Shown: piece by piece, positions 44,774 to 55,706 of the stretch
How the letters are laid out: the number at the start of each line of letters is the position of its first letter
Numbering within the stretch: the first letter of the stretch is position 1
From: Liolophura sinensis
Lineage: Eukaryota > Mollusca > Polyplacophora > Chitonida > Chitonidae
Reading direction: 5' to 3'
Length of the DNA: 64,000 nt
Assembly: GCF_032854445.1 (NCBI RefSeq)
Contig: NC_088304.1
Span: 11,667,704-11,731,703 of the forward strand
Notes under the pieces: model-generated
Told to the model about the DNA's origin: nothing
The model's input: the letters and a program-made list of their open reading frames with translations, nothing else
The model's database searches: none
Translations under genes and position numbers: made by a program

Positions 44774-47700
44774 ATGGATTTGGTGACTTGGGTTCTTATA
44801 GCGATCACCTTCTCGTCGGTCTGGTTCCTTAGAACACGATCCAGTCGGAAGGCTACTAACCTACCCCCGGGTCCTGCAGGGTTACCAGTCATCGGCTATG
44901 CCTGGGCCGTTTTTTACACATTTCACATCTTGTTCACCGATCTAGCTAAGAAATGGGGCGATGTATTCCACATCAACATCTTCGGACAGGACATCATCGT
45001 GTTGAACAGTGTAGATGTGATGAGGGAAGCCTACGCTTCTCAGGCCGTTTCCGAGGTGTTCTCCGGTAGACCTCCGCCGCCGCCAAGTACGGGTTTTAGT
45101 CCTGACATCAATGCCACCACGTCGTTCCTGCCGCCGTCTCCACTGTGGGTGAAGCAGAGGAAACTTCTGTACAAAATCTTGAGTATGTATGGGGACGGTG
45201 TCCAGTCCATGGAGAACACAGTACATGACGAGCTCCAACACGTGGTAGACTGGCTGAAGAATCGAGGAGGAAAACCTGTCAATATGGACGAAGTTTTCCA
45301 CCCTTCGCTGATCAATATTTTGACCATTCTGGTGAGTAAAATGACGTACGCAATTCACCTCAGTGACAAAAGTATGCGTACGTTACTTTGTAGTGAGTAA
45401 ATACATGTATTTGTCCGGCCGGTACTTTGCTGCTCTGACAAGTACTTATGAGTTTATGAGTAAAATGCGTGTACCGCTTGTTTTGATGGGAACAATAAGT
45501 GTAAGATTCGTTTTGATGCAGAAACCTCATATACTAAAGGTCATAGCAGCGTGGACAGCAAATATTTGTACAGTTTAATTTACTGGTGAGCCCAGTGCGT
45601 GCATCATGGTAATCCAGGTGAGGGAAATATGAGTTCAATATATTCTGGTGAGTAAAATACTGGCTTTGATCATTTTGGTGAGGGAAGTTTGGTGTCTAAC
45701 GCCGTTATGGTTGACGGAAACCGAAGGAGCCAGGGAGAAACCCACGATTATTCGCAGGTTGCTGGAAGACCTACCCACGTACGACCACTGTTGAAACCAG
45801 TATAAGCTGGACTGGGAGCTCTCAGCAACTGCATTTGTGAGAGTCTTGAACCATTGTGAGGCGGTAGCAAGCTAAGTCCTTGGCCACGGAGGCCTCATAT
45901 ACATGTTTACTTGGGCTGATACATCGTATTTAATAATTTTTCAACCATATGACGCTGAGGAGTTCTTAGGTGTGTATATGTATGACATGTGGCAGGGCGT
46001 CCAAGTGGCTCAGGTAGATAGCGTGCTAGCGCAGCGTAATGACCCAGGAGTCTCTCACCAATGCGGTCGCTGTGAGTTCAAGTCCAGCTCATGCTGGCTT
46101 CCTCTCAGGCCGTACGTGGGAAGGTCTTCCAGCAACATGCGGATGGTCGTGGGTTTCCCCCAGGCTCTGCCTGGTTTCCACCCACCATAATTCTGGCCGC
46201 CGTCGTATAAGTGAAATATTCTTGAGTACGGTGTAAAACACCAATCAAATAAATAAATAAATAAATTTTACTCAGGATGATTTTTGTCTACAATCAGTTG
46301 ACAGGAAAACGACACGAATATGGCGCCCCGATATTAAAGAACGCGCAGGTAATGGACGACTCAGCGGCTGTGGCAGCCTCCGCACGATATGCTGTGCTCT
46401 TCACTATATTTCCATTCTTAAAGTAAGTCAGTCACGCAGATCTATTTCAAAAACAACATCAACAAATATATTGAAGTAATAAACTTGTATGGTAGCCAAT
46501 GAAAAATCAACAAGCAATACTGTTAGAAATATTGGTGAATAAAGCTGGTGGCAAAACGGCGTGTTATAAAAAGTGATGAAATCTCACGATTTTGAGTAGT
46601 TCTGGACCAGACATGTCTAATAAATCGCAATTAACGTCAGTTTATTTGTTCCTCTAATTCTCCTTAAGCCATGTTGCCAGGGAAAGTGTAATTTGTCACT
46701 ATTTAAGTATTTCCATGAACGGCTAATATAAAACACTGAGGTAAATTGACAAGATGTCGTATTTCACCTCTTTTACATGTGATAACATCTATAACACTGT
46801 CGTGGCTGCTCTGGTTTTAATCTGTGTGCTGTACGCCTTTAAAGGAAAAGAAAACCTAAAAACATGACACTCTATGCTGAAAAAAGCACTTTCTGTTCTA
46901 TCCGGTGATGCCTGCTGCATAATTGTGCAATTTTTCCTCGCCATACACGTAAAGCCTGAATACGGCAAAGCTGGCATAAATCGCTGAGTGTATCACGCCC
47001 TCCATCTTTAACACCCTGTAATTTATGCTTGGAGTGTGTTGCCTCTCAGCCAATGAAAGTCGTTAAAACTGCCGGCTTGCCCGTGTAAACTCGGAACCTA
47101 CGTCCAGCATTCCTGTTTCCCGCTCGTCAAGCGGAAAACGAACTGTACTGTTTGCTACCTTCTGGAAAGAAGAGTTCTACCGGAAATGTACGAACTGCAC
47201 TTCGGCGGTTTCCGAAACCAATTCTCCTCCTGACACAGAAGACTTCAGGGCTCGTTCTTAGATAAAATGGAGTCGCCCACAGCGGGTGTTGGGGCGGACG
47301 TTATTTATAATTTATCACCTTGAGGTACATATTAGAATTTTTTATGGAATGCACCTCCGAGGAACGGCATACTCTTTTCAATGGTATTTGATTGGTATTT
47401 AAATTTTCTTCTCGTTTAAGTATATTTCATTGTTTCCCTTAATTTATGCACAGTAAAGCTTAGCGGGGAAAAAGTAAGCTTCGGAGTTAAATGCAGTAAT
47501 ATTTGGATTGCATGGTGGGCTTTATGAACTACATTGATCATGCGTGTCGCCATTCACATCATCATATCGACTTTTCTCTTTTCTAGTTTCTAAGATTTCC
47601 TGTAAAATTCCCATATTCAGCTAAATATCTATTGTGCTATTGTGCGTATTGTCAGGTACATTCCGTATGGACCAGGACGTGTTGCCATAGCATTACGGAA

Positions 47701-50700
47701 GTCCACAGAACAGTTCTTTAAGGATTACTATGACGCATCAAAGGTAGGTTCCTCTGTTCTTTACCGTAATTCTTCTAATTTTTGGGACATCTTGTCTGCT
47801 CATATTATCCAGTATACATTGTAATTGTAACCATGAATACAGATCGACTTTTCCCATTTGGTGAGTCCATATAATGAAAAACATCTATATACTTTTCTGA
47901 ACAAACACAAAAAGTTTAAAATTGCTGCTTCTTATTTTCAGTGGTACCAATCAGTAAAATAAATCAGTTTGGATTTATTGATGTGTATTTGACCGGTGTT
48001 TTACACCATACTCAAGAATATTTCACATATTGGTCTGCGGCCAGTGTATGGTGGGAGCTATCGGATTTGATTTGTGCAAAATACATGTTTATGACATCAT
48101 AGGATTGGTTATTCTATAGAATTACGCCAGAATCAACGGAAATTTTAGATTTAGATGTAAGCCGGTCAATATGCATGGGTCGCAGCGGCTTACACATCAC
48201 GGTGGCTGAACCAGTGCAGTGACTGAAACGTCGTGGAGGCTAAGACATGACAAAGACTGATATGTCGTAGCGGCTGAAACCGTTGTAGTGGCTGAAACTA
48301 TATGCAGGAAAAGTAGCGTATCTAAAAAAAGATAAAAGAGTGCCAGTAGCACAATAGCACAGGAAAGATTCACCGCACACGCCACATCACTTTTTTCACA
48401 CCAAAAGGAAAGGAAATAATCTAATCATCAGACAAGTATGGCATGTTGCAGGATACGATGTCTGGTGTCTTGGCCATGACAATGACAAAAGGTTTGGTAT
48501 AAGGAGATATCGAAAGATGCGTTGAACCCTAAACAATCATCTAAAAAAATTTTCATAAAATCAGTTAGAAGACAAAAGTAATACGCTCTTGTAAAAACAA
48601 ATTATGTTTAAAATCAAATAAAAAAAACACACTTCATTGTGAGGAAATAGATTCTCTCTTAATTACCGCTGCTGTGAGCTATTATCCAATTAGCAGTGTG
48701 TTAACATGGGATGTTCTAGGCTACCTGTGACCCGACGGTGACCAGAGGGATGATAGACTACCTACTCCACTACCAGGAAGAGCTCCGAGATGCGGGGGAC
48801 GAGGTGTGGCTGAAAGACACGTCCATCAGAGCTACTATCCAGGAAGTTATCGGGGCAGGTAAGAGTGACAGGTTTGTCTTCACAGAATGGCTTCCGCACA
48901 ATGCAATGTTGAACAACTGCGGGATGGAGCATAAAGCCAGAGCTGCGATGAGGGTGTGATAATTGACTGATGTTACAGTGTAACGTGTGAAATACGGCAA
49001 CTTGTTAATTTTTTGCAGTGTTTTGTTATAATTTTTCATGTAAATGGTTAAACAGTAGCAACTTTAGAAGCAACAAGCAGAATTAGGTGAAAATGTAAGC
49101 AGTGATCGTAATTGCAATATGTTAGATGCCACTGGTCTAGAATTACTCAAAATCCTGTGTTGTCGTCACATTTGATATGGAAAAACCCTGCTGATGAACA
49201 ATGCAAAGGGCCCAGGCCTCAGAGATTTATGTATTTATTTATTTGAATGGTGTCAAGAATATTTCAGTTATACGACTGGAGCTATAATATGGTGCGAGGA
49301 AATAAAGCAAAGTTCGGGATAAACCCACGAACATCCGCATTTTCAAGGCAGACCTTCCCATTTACGACCGGAAAGGAACTTGTCGACAGCGAACTGTCGA
49401 CCCGAATCCTTGGGATTTTTATTAAAATAGATATTATACAAATCCGAAATGATCAGTTTGTTGTATTAGCACTGTCAAAATCAGTAAGTGTGACCTGTTG
49501 GGCCTTTGAGAGATTCATAATCACAAGGTTTAGCTTCTTCCGACCTCAGGCGGTAGGTGTGGGTTCAACACTAGAATTCAATAGGGATTTCGTAGATTGT
49601 CTTGAATTCTCTTGCTTTCGTTGATTTGATGGATTACTCCGTTCCTGCTAATGCATTAACCCTTTCCCGATAACGGAATAATCAAAATCTGCATGCAAAA
49701 TTCCACAGTAGAAATTTACCTCCTTTTTCCGCCTGTAAATAGCAATATTTTCCCGTTATCCTCCAGTCATAATGCTGGCCGCTGTCGTATAAGTGAAATA
49801 TTCTTGAATACGGCGTCAAACACCAATCAAATACCAATCAAATAAATGAATCAATCAATGTATCGTGGACATCTAATTCAACGGGATGAATATAATTCAC
49901 TTAGCCCCAGGATAGGAAACAGAGCGCCAGAGATTCCGGTCGCTCTGTCCATAAGAAAATTTTGCTCATTGTAAAACTTAAGAAACTTAAAGTGAGGTCG
50001 TTTGATGGAAAAACCTTGACACTGAATTTTCCGGTAATAACTTATGATTTTGAATGAAATCGTCACAGGATCTAACAAATGCTGCAATTTGAGAAAAGCT
50101 CACGTCATATATAGGATCCTTCGGTATACTTCTATCCAAATAAGGATAATTTACAATGTCAAATTTGAAATCGGGTGAGGAAACCATTTTGATACAAATG
50201 CAGATCCATATAAGTTGTACCATCTGGATAGCCTGTGATATTCATTAAATCTAGCTAAAGTGGGTAAATATCTTTCACAGCCTTTTTACATACGGATTGC
50301 TTAAAACTACCGAATCATCAATATGCCATGTAGTGAATGAGGAAGATTCCCTAGTACCATAGCTTAAACAGGATTACATAAATAAAGATTTGGTGATAAT
50401 GATAGCAAAATCACCTCTTGATAATTAGTCGGCAAACATTTACATAAAAACTGTTTGTCATGTGTATGCCAATAGTGGTTATTTAGTCCAGCAGTTTTTT
50501 AAGTGAAAATATTTTTAGTATGGCAATAAAACGTCAATCAGATTTAAAGAAAATCAAATAAACCTGCTGCTTATTTACAGGTTCTATAACAACTCTCGGG
50601 TCTCTAAATTCGTTTTTCCTCATCATCGCTAAACACCCGGATGTGGCCAAGAAGATTCAGGAGGAGATAGATGCCGTGATTGGCCAGGACAGGCTCTCTA

Positions 50701-52899
50701 GTCTGAAGGACCGAACGAACATGCCCTACACCATGGCCGCCATCTTTGAGTTGCTAAGGTACATTTCGCACGTGCCTCTTGGCGTGCCACGCTTGACGAC
50801 GGATGACGTCATATTCAGAGGATATTTAATTCCTGCAAATATCACGGTAAGTTCTCCCGACAGAACATTAGCCCGAAATAATTTTAGCATCATGATGCTA
50901 AATAAACACGGTCACAATAGCGCCTTCAAAGCTGATCACTTCAGGAAATAATAATAATGTGCCCAATAATTCAGGAAATTCAGGAAATTTTAGTCTTAAT
51001 TATACGTCTTCTCGGTAAAGCTGACTAACGCGTCTTCGTTTGGAATAGTTTTGGCTTGCGTAGCATATAGAAATGGTTTCCTAATCACTATGTAAATTGC
51101 ACAATAGAAAGTTTCTCAGTGAAGGGAGAAAAAGAACCATCTTTCACCATCCCACAAATATCACTGTACATGTTTACCTGCTGCCAAGTATATGATAAGT
51201 TCTGCATCATTGCTGATTTAGGCTGTTGATTGATATACTATTTATGTATTTATTCGATCATTCAAGTATGCGACGCCGGTCAGTTTTATGTATAGAGGAA
51301 GCGGAATGCCCGGAATAAACTATTGACAATTGGCAAGCTACTGACGAACTGTCGCACATGTGACGTACAAACGTGTGTATGAGGGCACTGCAGGACGTAG
51401 GGTATATCTGTATCGCATGCATTGTGTTTACAGCTTTTCTTGTAACACACAAGGCGTGTGAGATATTGGTTGTAGCCGACTTTTTGGACACCGATGGTGT
51501 GCGAAAACTCTTGTTTATTGATCGCGAACTGCGTCCGTACGCTGAACTTTAGACGTTTAGACTTATGACCTGTCAAATGCTTTATGGGAGAAACAAAGCT
51601 TTGTCTGGATATTTGCTGGGTAAAGCTGTTTTCTTCGGTTTCACTGGTCTTTTTTAGGTTATGACTAACATGTGGCTCATTCACCATGATGAGAACAATT
51701 GGAGCGCCCCCTGGGAGTTCAAACCTGAACGATTTCTGGATCAGCAGGGACAACTTGTCACTGCCGAGAGCCCTAAGAGAAAAGCGTAAGCTTACTTGTT
51801 TAGAGGCATAACTATTTACGTCGCTGATAATGTCCGTTCTTGGAGAAGATAAAATTCTACCTTCTGAACAGGAATCTTCAAGCCTCCGTAATTGTATATT
51901 AGTGTGACACCCAACTCGGTTTCTCCCATTACTTTAGTAATTTGTGTTCTGACCTGCTTTTCTTTCCCTTGATAGCCGCCACCACCTTCACTAGTGAACA
52001 TCTCACTCCTATGCCCTCTGAAAGGTTTCTTTGTTTTAGTACTCACCTAATAACGTGAAACCTGCAGATGGTGTTGAGTTCCCCCGGGCACTGTGCAGTT
52101 TTTTTCCCACCATAATACTTGCCCCCGTCTTAGAAGTGAAATATTGTTTAGTTTGGCGTAAAACTTCAATCAAGTGAATAAGTACTGTAAATTCCCAACC
52201 TTCCTGACCTCTAAAGCACTTTTCTTCAGTGGAATGTGTGCATATAATTATTATAAAAATGATGCTAAATGATTTGTTTATGTCAAAAAAGAATGTTTGA
52301 AAATACTGGTTGCAGAGTTTGAAGAATTAGGGTAAATGAATCAAAAAAAAATAAACATTGCCTCCGGCAATAGTTCTTAGGAAAGTGTATGTACATGAAC
52401 TAAAAATTCCTCTCAGCCGTTACAGTATACCGTTCTTTTATGTACTGTTCTTCCAGCGACAGCAATATTTATTTTGGTGTACTTTCTCTATCGCATATTC
52501 TCCATTTATATCTACTTTGGCGGCCATATTGTTTGTCTAACAAAAGGTTTTCATGGTCAAGTGCAGATAATGAAACATAAACTCCAGATAAGAGTCAGCA
52601 TGACATTTTTTTGTTAGAGATCATATATGGTGTATGTGATCAATGCAGCAGGTCATGTCGTTGTGATTTGTGTTTTTGTTTTCAACAGCCTCATGCCGTT
52701 CGGGATAGGACGCCGTTCCTGTGTCGGTGAGACGTTCGCGAGATCCCGGATCTTCCTCTACATCACGACCTTGTTACAGTCGTTCAACTTCAGCCCTGAT
52801 CCCAACTCTCCTTTGCCTTCCTGTGACCCCCGAGACTTCAAACCGGGCCTTATCATCAAGCCTTTGCCCTATAGACTTAGGGTCACCGAGAGGAAATGA
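44774..52899 (+). CDS. Cytochrome P450, CYP2-clan-like, seven exons
   Basis: Exons: 44,774-45,331; 46,298-46,422; 47,656-47,743; 48,720-48,858; 50,581-50,846; 51,658-51,785; 52,689-52,899. All introns are GT-AG, phases agree, and the joined frame gives 504 residues, a normal length for a microsomal P450. Residues 1-20 form a membrane anchor, followed by the proline hinge PPGPAG (31-36). The oxygen-binding I-helix reads AGSITT (303-308), the K-helix ExxR is ELLR (360-363), PERF is at 415-418 and the haem loop FGIGRRSCVG at 439-448 with Cys446 as ligand. The enzyme should sit in the ER membrane and oxidise small lipophilic compounds with NADPH-P450 reductase; the substrate is unknown. Odd point: the usual acidic residue of the I-helix acid-alcohol pair is isoleucine (306). 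Introns are full of SINE pieces. The exon 2 start was chosen for phase and a pyrimidine tract. Confidence 0.92.
45688..45898 (-). repeat. SINE in P450 intron 1
   Basis: Minus-orientation copy ending with the head 'ttggccacggaggcctc'. Confidence 0.8.
45995..46266 (+). repeat. Full-length SINE abutting P450 exon 2
   Basis: Head with A-box-like 'agtggctcaggtagatagcg', B-box GAGTTCAAGTCC, and a tail of AATAAATAAATAAA ending 31 bases before exon 2. Its 3' end therefore lies just upstream of the branch/pyrimidine region of the acceptor. ORFs of 95 and 65 codons here are SINE artefacts. Confidence 0.9.
46750..46863 (+). other. 37-codon membrane-anchor-like ORF in P450 intron 2
   Basis: The ATG-started frame encodes a hydrophobic span (TVVAALVLICVLYA) and a basic tail. 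A very similar span (AVVAALIFLCVLYS) is encoded at 63,612-63,692. Between the two, most codon differences in the core are synonymous or conservative. They may be relic first exons of duplicated membrane-anchored genes (for instance P450s) or microproteins. Confidence 0.25.
47985..48065 (-). repeat. SINE fragment in P450 intron 3
   Basis: 'ttgaccggtgttttacaccatactcaag...ggtgggagctatcgg'. Nearby (48,180-48,300) are a few degenerate 'gtggctgaaac' repeats. Confidence 0.7.
49222..49375 (-). repeat. Degenerate SINE in P450 intron 4
   Basis: 'tatttatttatttgaatggtgtcaag' through 'cattttcaaggcagaccttccc'. Confidence 0.65.
49757..49860 (+). repeat. SINE 3' end in P450 intron 4
   Basis: 'cataatgctggccgctgtcgtataag' to the tail 'aataccaatcaaataaatg', with the CAAATACCAAT part duplicated. 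Confidence 0.75.
51240..51310 (-). repeat. SINE fragment in P450 intron 5
   Basis: 'tttatgtatttattcgatcattcaagtatgcgacgcc'. Decayed. Confidence 0.5.
52060..52190 (+). repeat. Degenerate SINE in P450 intron 6
   Basis: 'aacctgcagatggtg...cccaccataatacttgcc...gcgtaaaacttcaatcaag'. Confidence 0.6.
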
Positions 52900-53491
52900 G
52901 CACCACTGGTGTCAATTAGCCATCTGTTTTTTTAGCTGATGACGGTAAATTTTGTAGATTTTGTTACTATAAATGTGAACAACCCCAAACTTTTAAGGAC
53001 ATTACTTTGTACATATGTCACCAACAACCCGAGGCTTTCAAGCGCATGGCTTGGTCATCTGTCACCAACAACCCGGGGCTTTCAAGTGCACGGCTTGGCC
53101 ACATTGCACTAACAACCAAGTTTTCAAGCACATATACTGACGTATACTCTGTAAGTCAGCAAGCTGTCAGTATGACTTAAAACACAAAATACAAAACATC
53201 AAGAAAAGCAAGCAATCACGAGTTTATTCTATAAAATAGAAAAGCAAAATACTTACACTTTGCATTTTCACAGCACTTGAGGCACAAAGTGTAAATATTA
53301 ATGATGTTCCGATCACAATAACTGTCTGTATCCTTTGCATTATGGTTACGCATTGCGACTCGAATTGAAAATTTTTAACTTTTCACCGTTTTAATGGGAT
53401 CAAACATAAACCTTGGTTCTACGCTGTAAACTGCAACAAACACGCAAACTGTGATGTATAACTACACTAATGCATTTACTATTTGGCATGT
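52900..53491. other. P450 3' flank with a short tandem triplication
   Basis: Three copies of about 44 bases (caccaacaaccc(g)ggctttcaag) lie at about 53,019-53,120. No other gene. Confidence 0.6.
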
Positions 53492-54495
53492 TGTTATGTA
53501 TGACTATTTAACGTTTTCATGTACTGTTAGTCTTCGGACCTTTGTGTTATATGTTATAAGCATAACAGGCCCTGTTATATATGTACAGCGCGGACCTGGC
53601 TGAAAGCACCTTGTCCAAGGCTCTGTTTATTTAACTGGCTGTTCATTGGCTGTTAATTCTGTGTCTAAGAATAGTTGAATCCACCTGGAGCGTATATAAG
53701 CCGTGTTTTCTGTGCAGAGGGGAGGTATTTTTGCTGCATCCACTGGGAGCCAGGAGAGTGTGAGACGCTCTCGTATCGAGTCCATTATTTTGATATGAGC
53801 TGGTGATGCCAGTTTCATTTGGGAGGACAGATTTTTATGCCGACACCGTTTGTGTACCACAGTAGTACTGATGTCTGGTTTATGTGAATTTCTGCGGAAG
53901 TCACGTTTATTGGTGTTCGGATCTTTATTATGATTATACAGTGTGGACTGTGTAATTTGTTTAACACGCTGACCTCACCTGACCGACAAGGTCATCAAGG
54001 ACTCTAAACTGAAGTTTTCAGTTTTGGCAAAGGACGTTCGTTCTGCCACAAGGTGACATTACTCTACGTCTCTGAACGGCTCGTTTGTGAGCTTCTGCGG
54101 GAGCTGTGACTGATCTGAAGTGGATTATACCTCCATGCCTGTATTTACCCTGTGTTGTGCTCTGCGGGTGTGACGTCATTCAAAGGCTTGACTGTTCCAG
54201 TTCTGTGTAACCTGTGTTCGTGTTCGCTAACCGGGCGAAGTACCTGTCTAGGACAATTTGTGAATTGTGTGTTTATCCCGTGGTCTTTACGTTGGATTTC
54301 CTGGAATACATTCCTTGGGATGCAAAGGTGAACTGGAAACTTTTAAAGACCGGTAATACTGATGTGTATGTTGTTGTTGTTGTTGAACTGTCTGTAAAAC
54401 TGTACGTCTCATTTTATATATATATAAAGCATTGTTTACATTGTAATATTGAGTCACTGAGTCTGTTTTCTGTTGCTGTTTTCAATACCGTAACA
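53492..54495 (+). repeat. 5' LTR
   Basis: Starts TGTTATGTATGAC, ends CCGTAACA. TATATAAG at 53,693-53,700 is the probable promoter. It differs from the 3' LTR by a handful of substitutions and a 6-base difference in a TA run. Confidence 0.92.
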
Positions 54496-54500
54496 GAAAT

Positions 54501-54518
54501 TGGGGGCTTGTCCGGGAA
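54501..54518 (+). other. Primer binding site, tRNA-Pro type
   Basis: TGGGGGCTTGTCCGGGAA lies 5 bases after the LTR end. It matches the known tRNA-Pro primer site of gammaretroviruses at all but one or two positions. Confidence 0.75.
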
Positions 54519-54623
54519 CTGATTGTTTCCCTTTTGTTTTGCACCGGAGATTTGAAGTTAAACACAAGTGAGAAGCGATTGCTTAATTTTAACGGTGAAT
54601 GATTCAGTGGCTAAATATTTACA

Positions 54624-55706
54624 ATGGGAGATTTTGATCCTAAACAGTTTGTTAATGCGCCCGATCAGGATGTTTTTGAGAGTTTAAAGAAGGAAGACTT
54701 GGTTAAGTTAGGGACATTTTTAGGTTTGTCCATGATGTCTTCATGGAGGAAAAGAGATATGCAGCATACTTTGTTGAAACATTTAGTGGAGATAGGGAAG
54801 TTTGATAGTTCTGCATTATCTGATTATGAGTTCGAGGGTCAGTCTGATGCCGAGCTTAAGTTTAAGCAGTTTGAGTTAGAAAAGTTGAGATTGGAGAAAG
54901 AGGAAAGAGAGAGAGAGAAAGAGAGGGAACATGAGATAGAGTTAGAAAAGTTGAAAATGCAGAGAGAGGAAAAAGAAAGAGAGAGGGAAGTGCAGAGAGA
55001 GGAGAGAGAAATGCAAGAAAGAGAGAGGGAAAGAGAATTGGAGTTCCAAATGAAAAAGTTAGAGATAGAGAGAGATGAGAAACCGGGTCCTTCCGGTAGA
55101 CAGGGTACAGGATTTGATGTGACCAAATACATTCGGTTAGTTCCATCCTTTCAGGAAAAAGAGGTGGATAAGTATTTTCTGCATTTTGAGAAAATTGCAA
55201 ATAGCTTGAAGTGGCCTAAAGAGTTCTGGACTATGTTATTACAGAGTGTGCTAATTGGAAAGGCCAGGGAAATTTACACTCAGTTAAGTGTAGAGAGTGC
55301 TTCCAATTATGACTATGTGAAAGAGGTAATTTTGAAGGGTTATGAATTGGTGCCTGAAGCTTACCGCCAGAAATTTCGTAACTGTGAAAAAGGTAGAGAT
55401 CAGACATACGTCGAGTTTGGTCGAGCTAAGGAGCAGTTGTTTGATCGCTGGTGTATAGCCAAGAAAATAGGCAGGGATTTTGAAAGTTTGCGTCAGCTTG
55501 TGCTGGTAGAAGAGTTCAAGCGTTGTATTCATAATGATGTAAAGGTGTTCGTTCATGTGCAGAAGGCGAGTACACTTGAAGAGGCAGCCAGTTTAGCTGA
55601 TGATTATTCCTTGACACATAAGGTTACATACACGGGTAAGCCATTTAATTCATTTACACGTAGAAATACCCAGTCACATGCAACAGGTAGAGGTAGCTCT
55701 ACATAG
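54624..55706 (+). pseudogene. gag of the Gmr1-like element
   Basis: A 360-codon frame from ATG to a TAG at 55,704. Residues of about 78-155 are an extremely charged E/R/K coiled coil. The following 170 or so residues resemble a retroelement capsid region (TKYIRLVPSFQEKEVDKYF, YRQKFRN, EEFKRCI). The frame continues past the TAG and immediately encodes the zinc knuckle CNFCKRVGHVMSEC. The stop therefore falls inside gag, before the nucleocapsid part. That suggests an inactivating mutation rather than a programmed gag-pol stop. Confidence 0.75.

Noticed and set aside
45903-46236. ORFs with 'SSPAHAGFLSGR' peptides (also at 1,630, 27,739, 30,373 and 61,455)
   Set aside because: All are readings of the same SINE, not a protein family.
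53627-53860. 77-codon minus-strand ORF in the LTR (also at 58,725-58,958)
   Set aside because: Identical because the LTRs are duplicates; it crosses the promoter and U5 and shows no domain.
54839-55200. Minus-strand ORFs rich in Ser/Leu opposite gag
   Set aside because: Antisense shadow of the E/R/K coiled-coil coding region.
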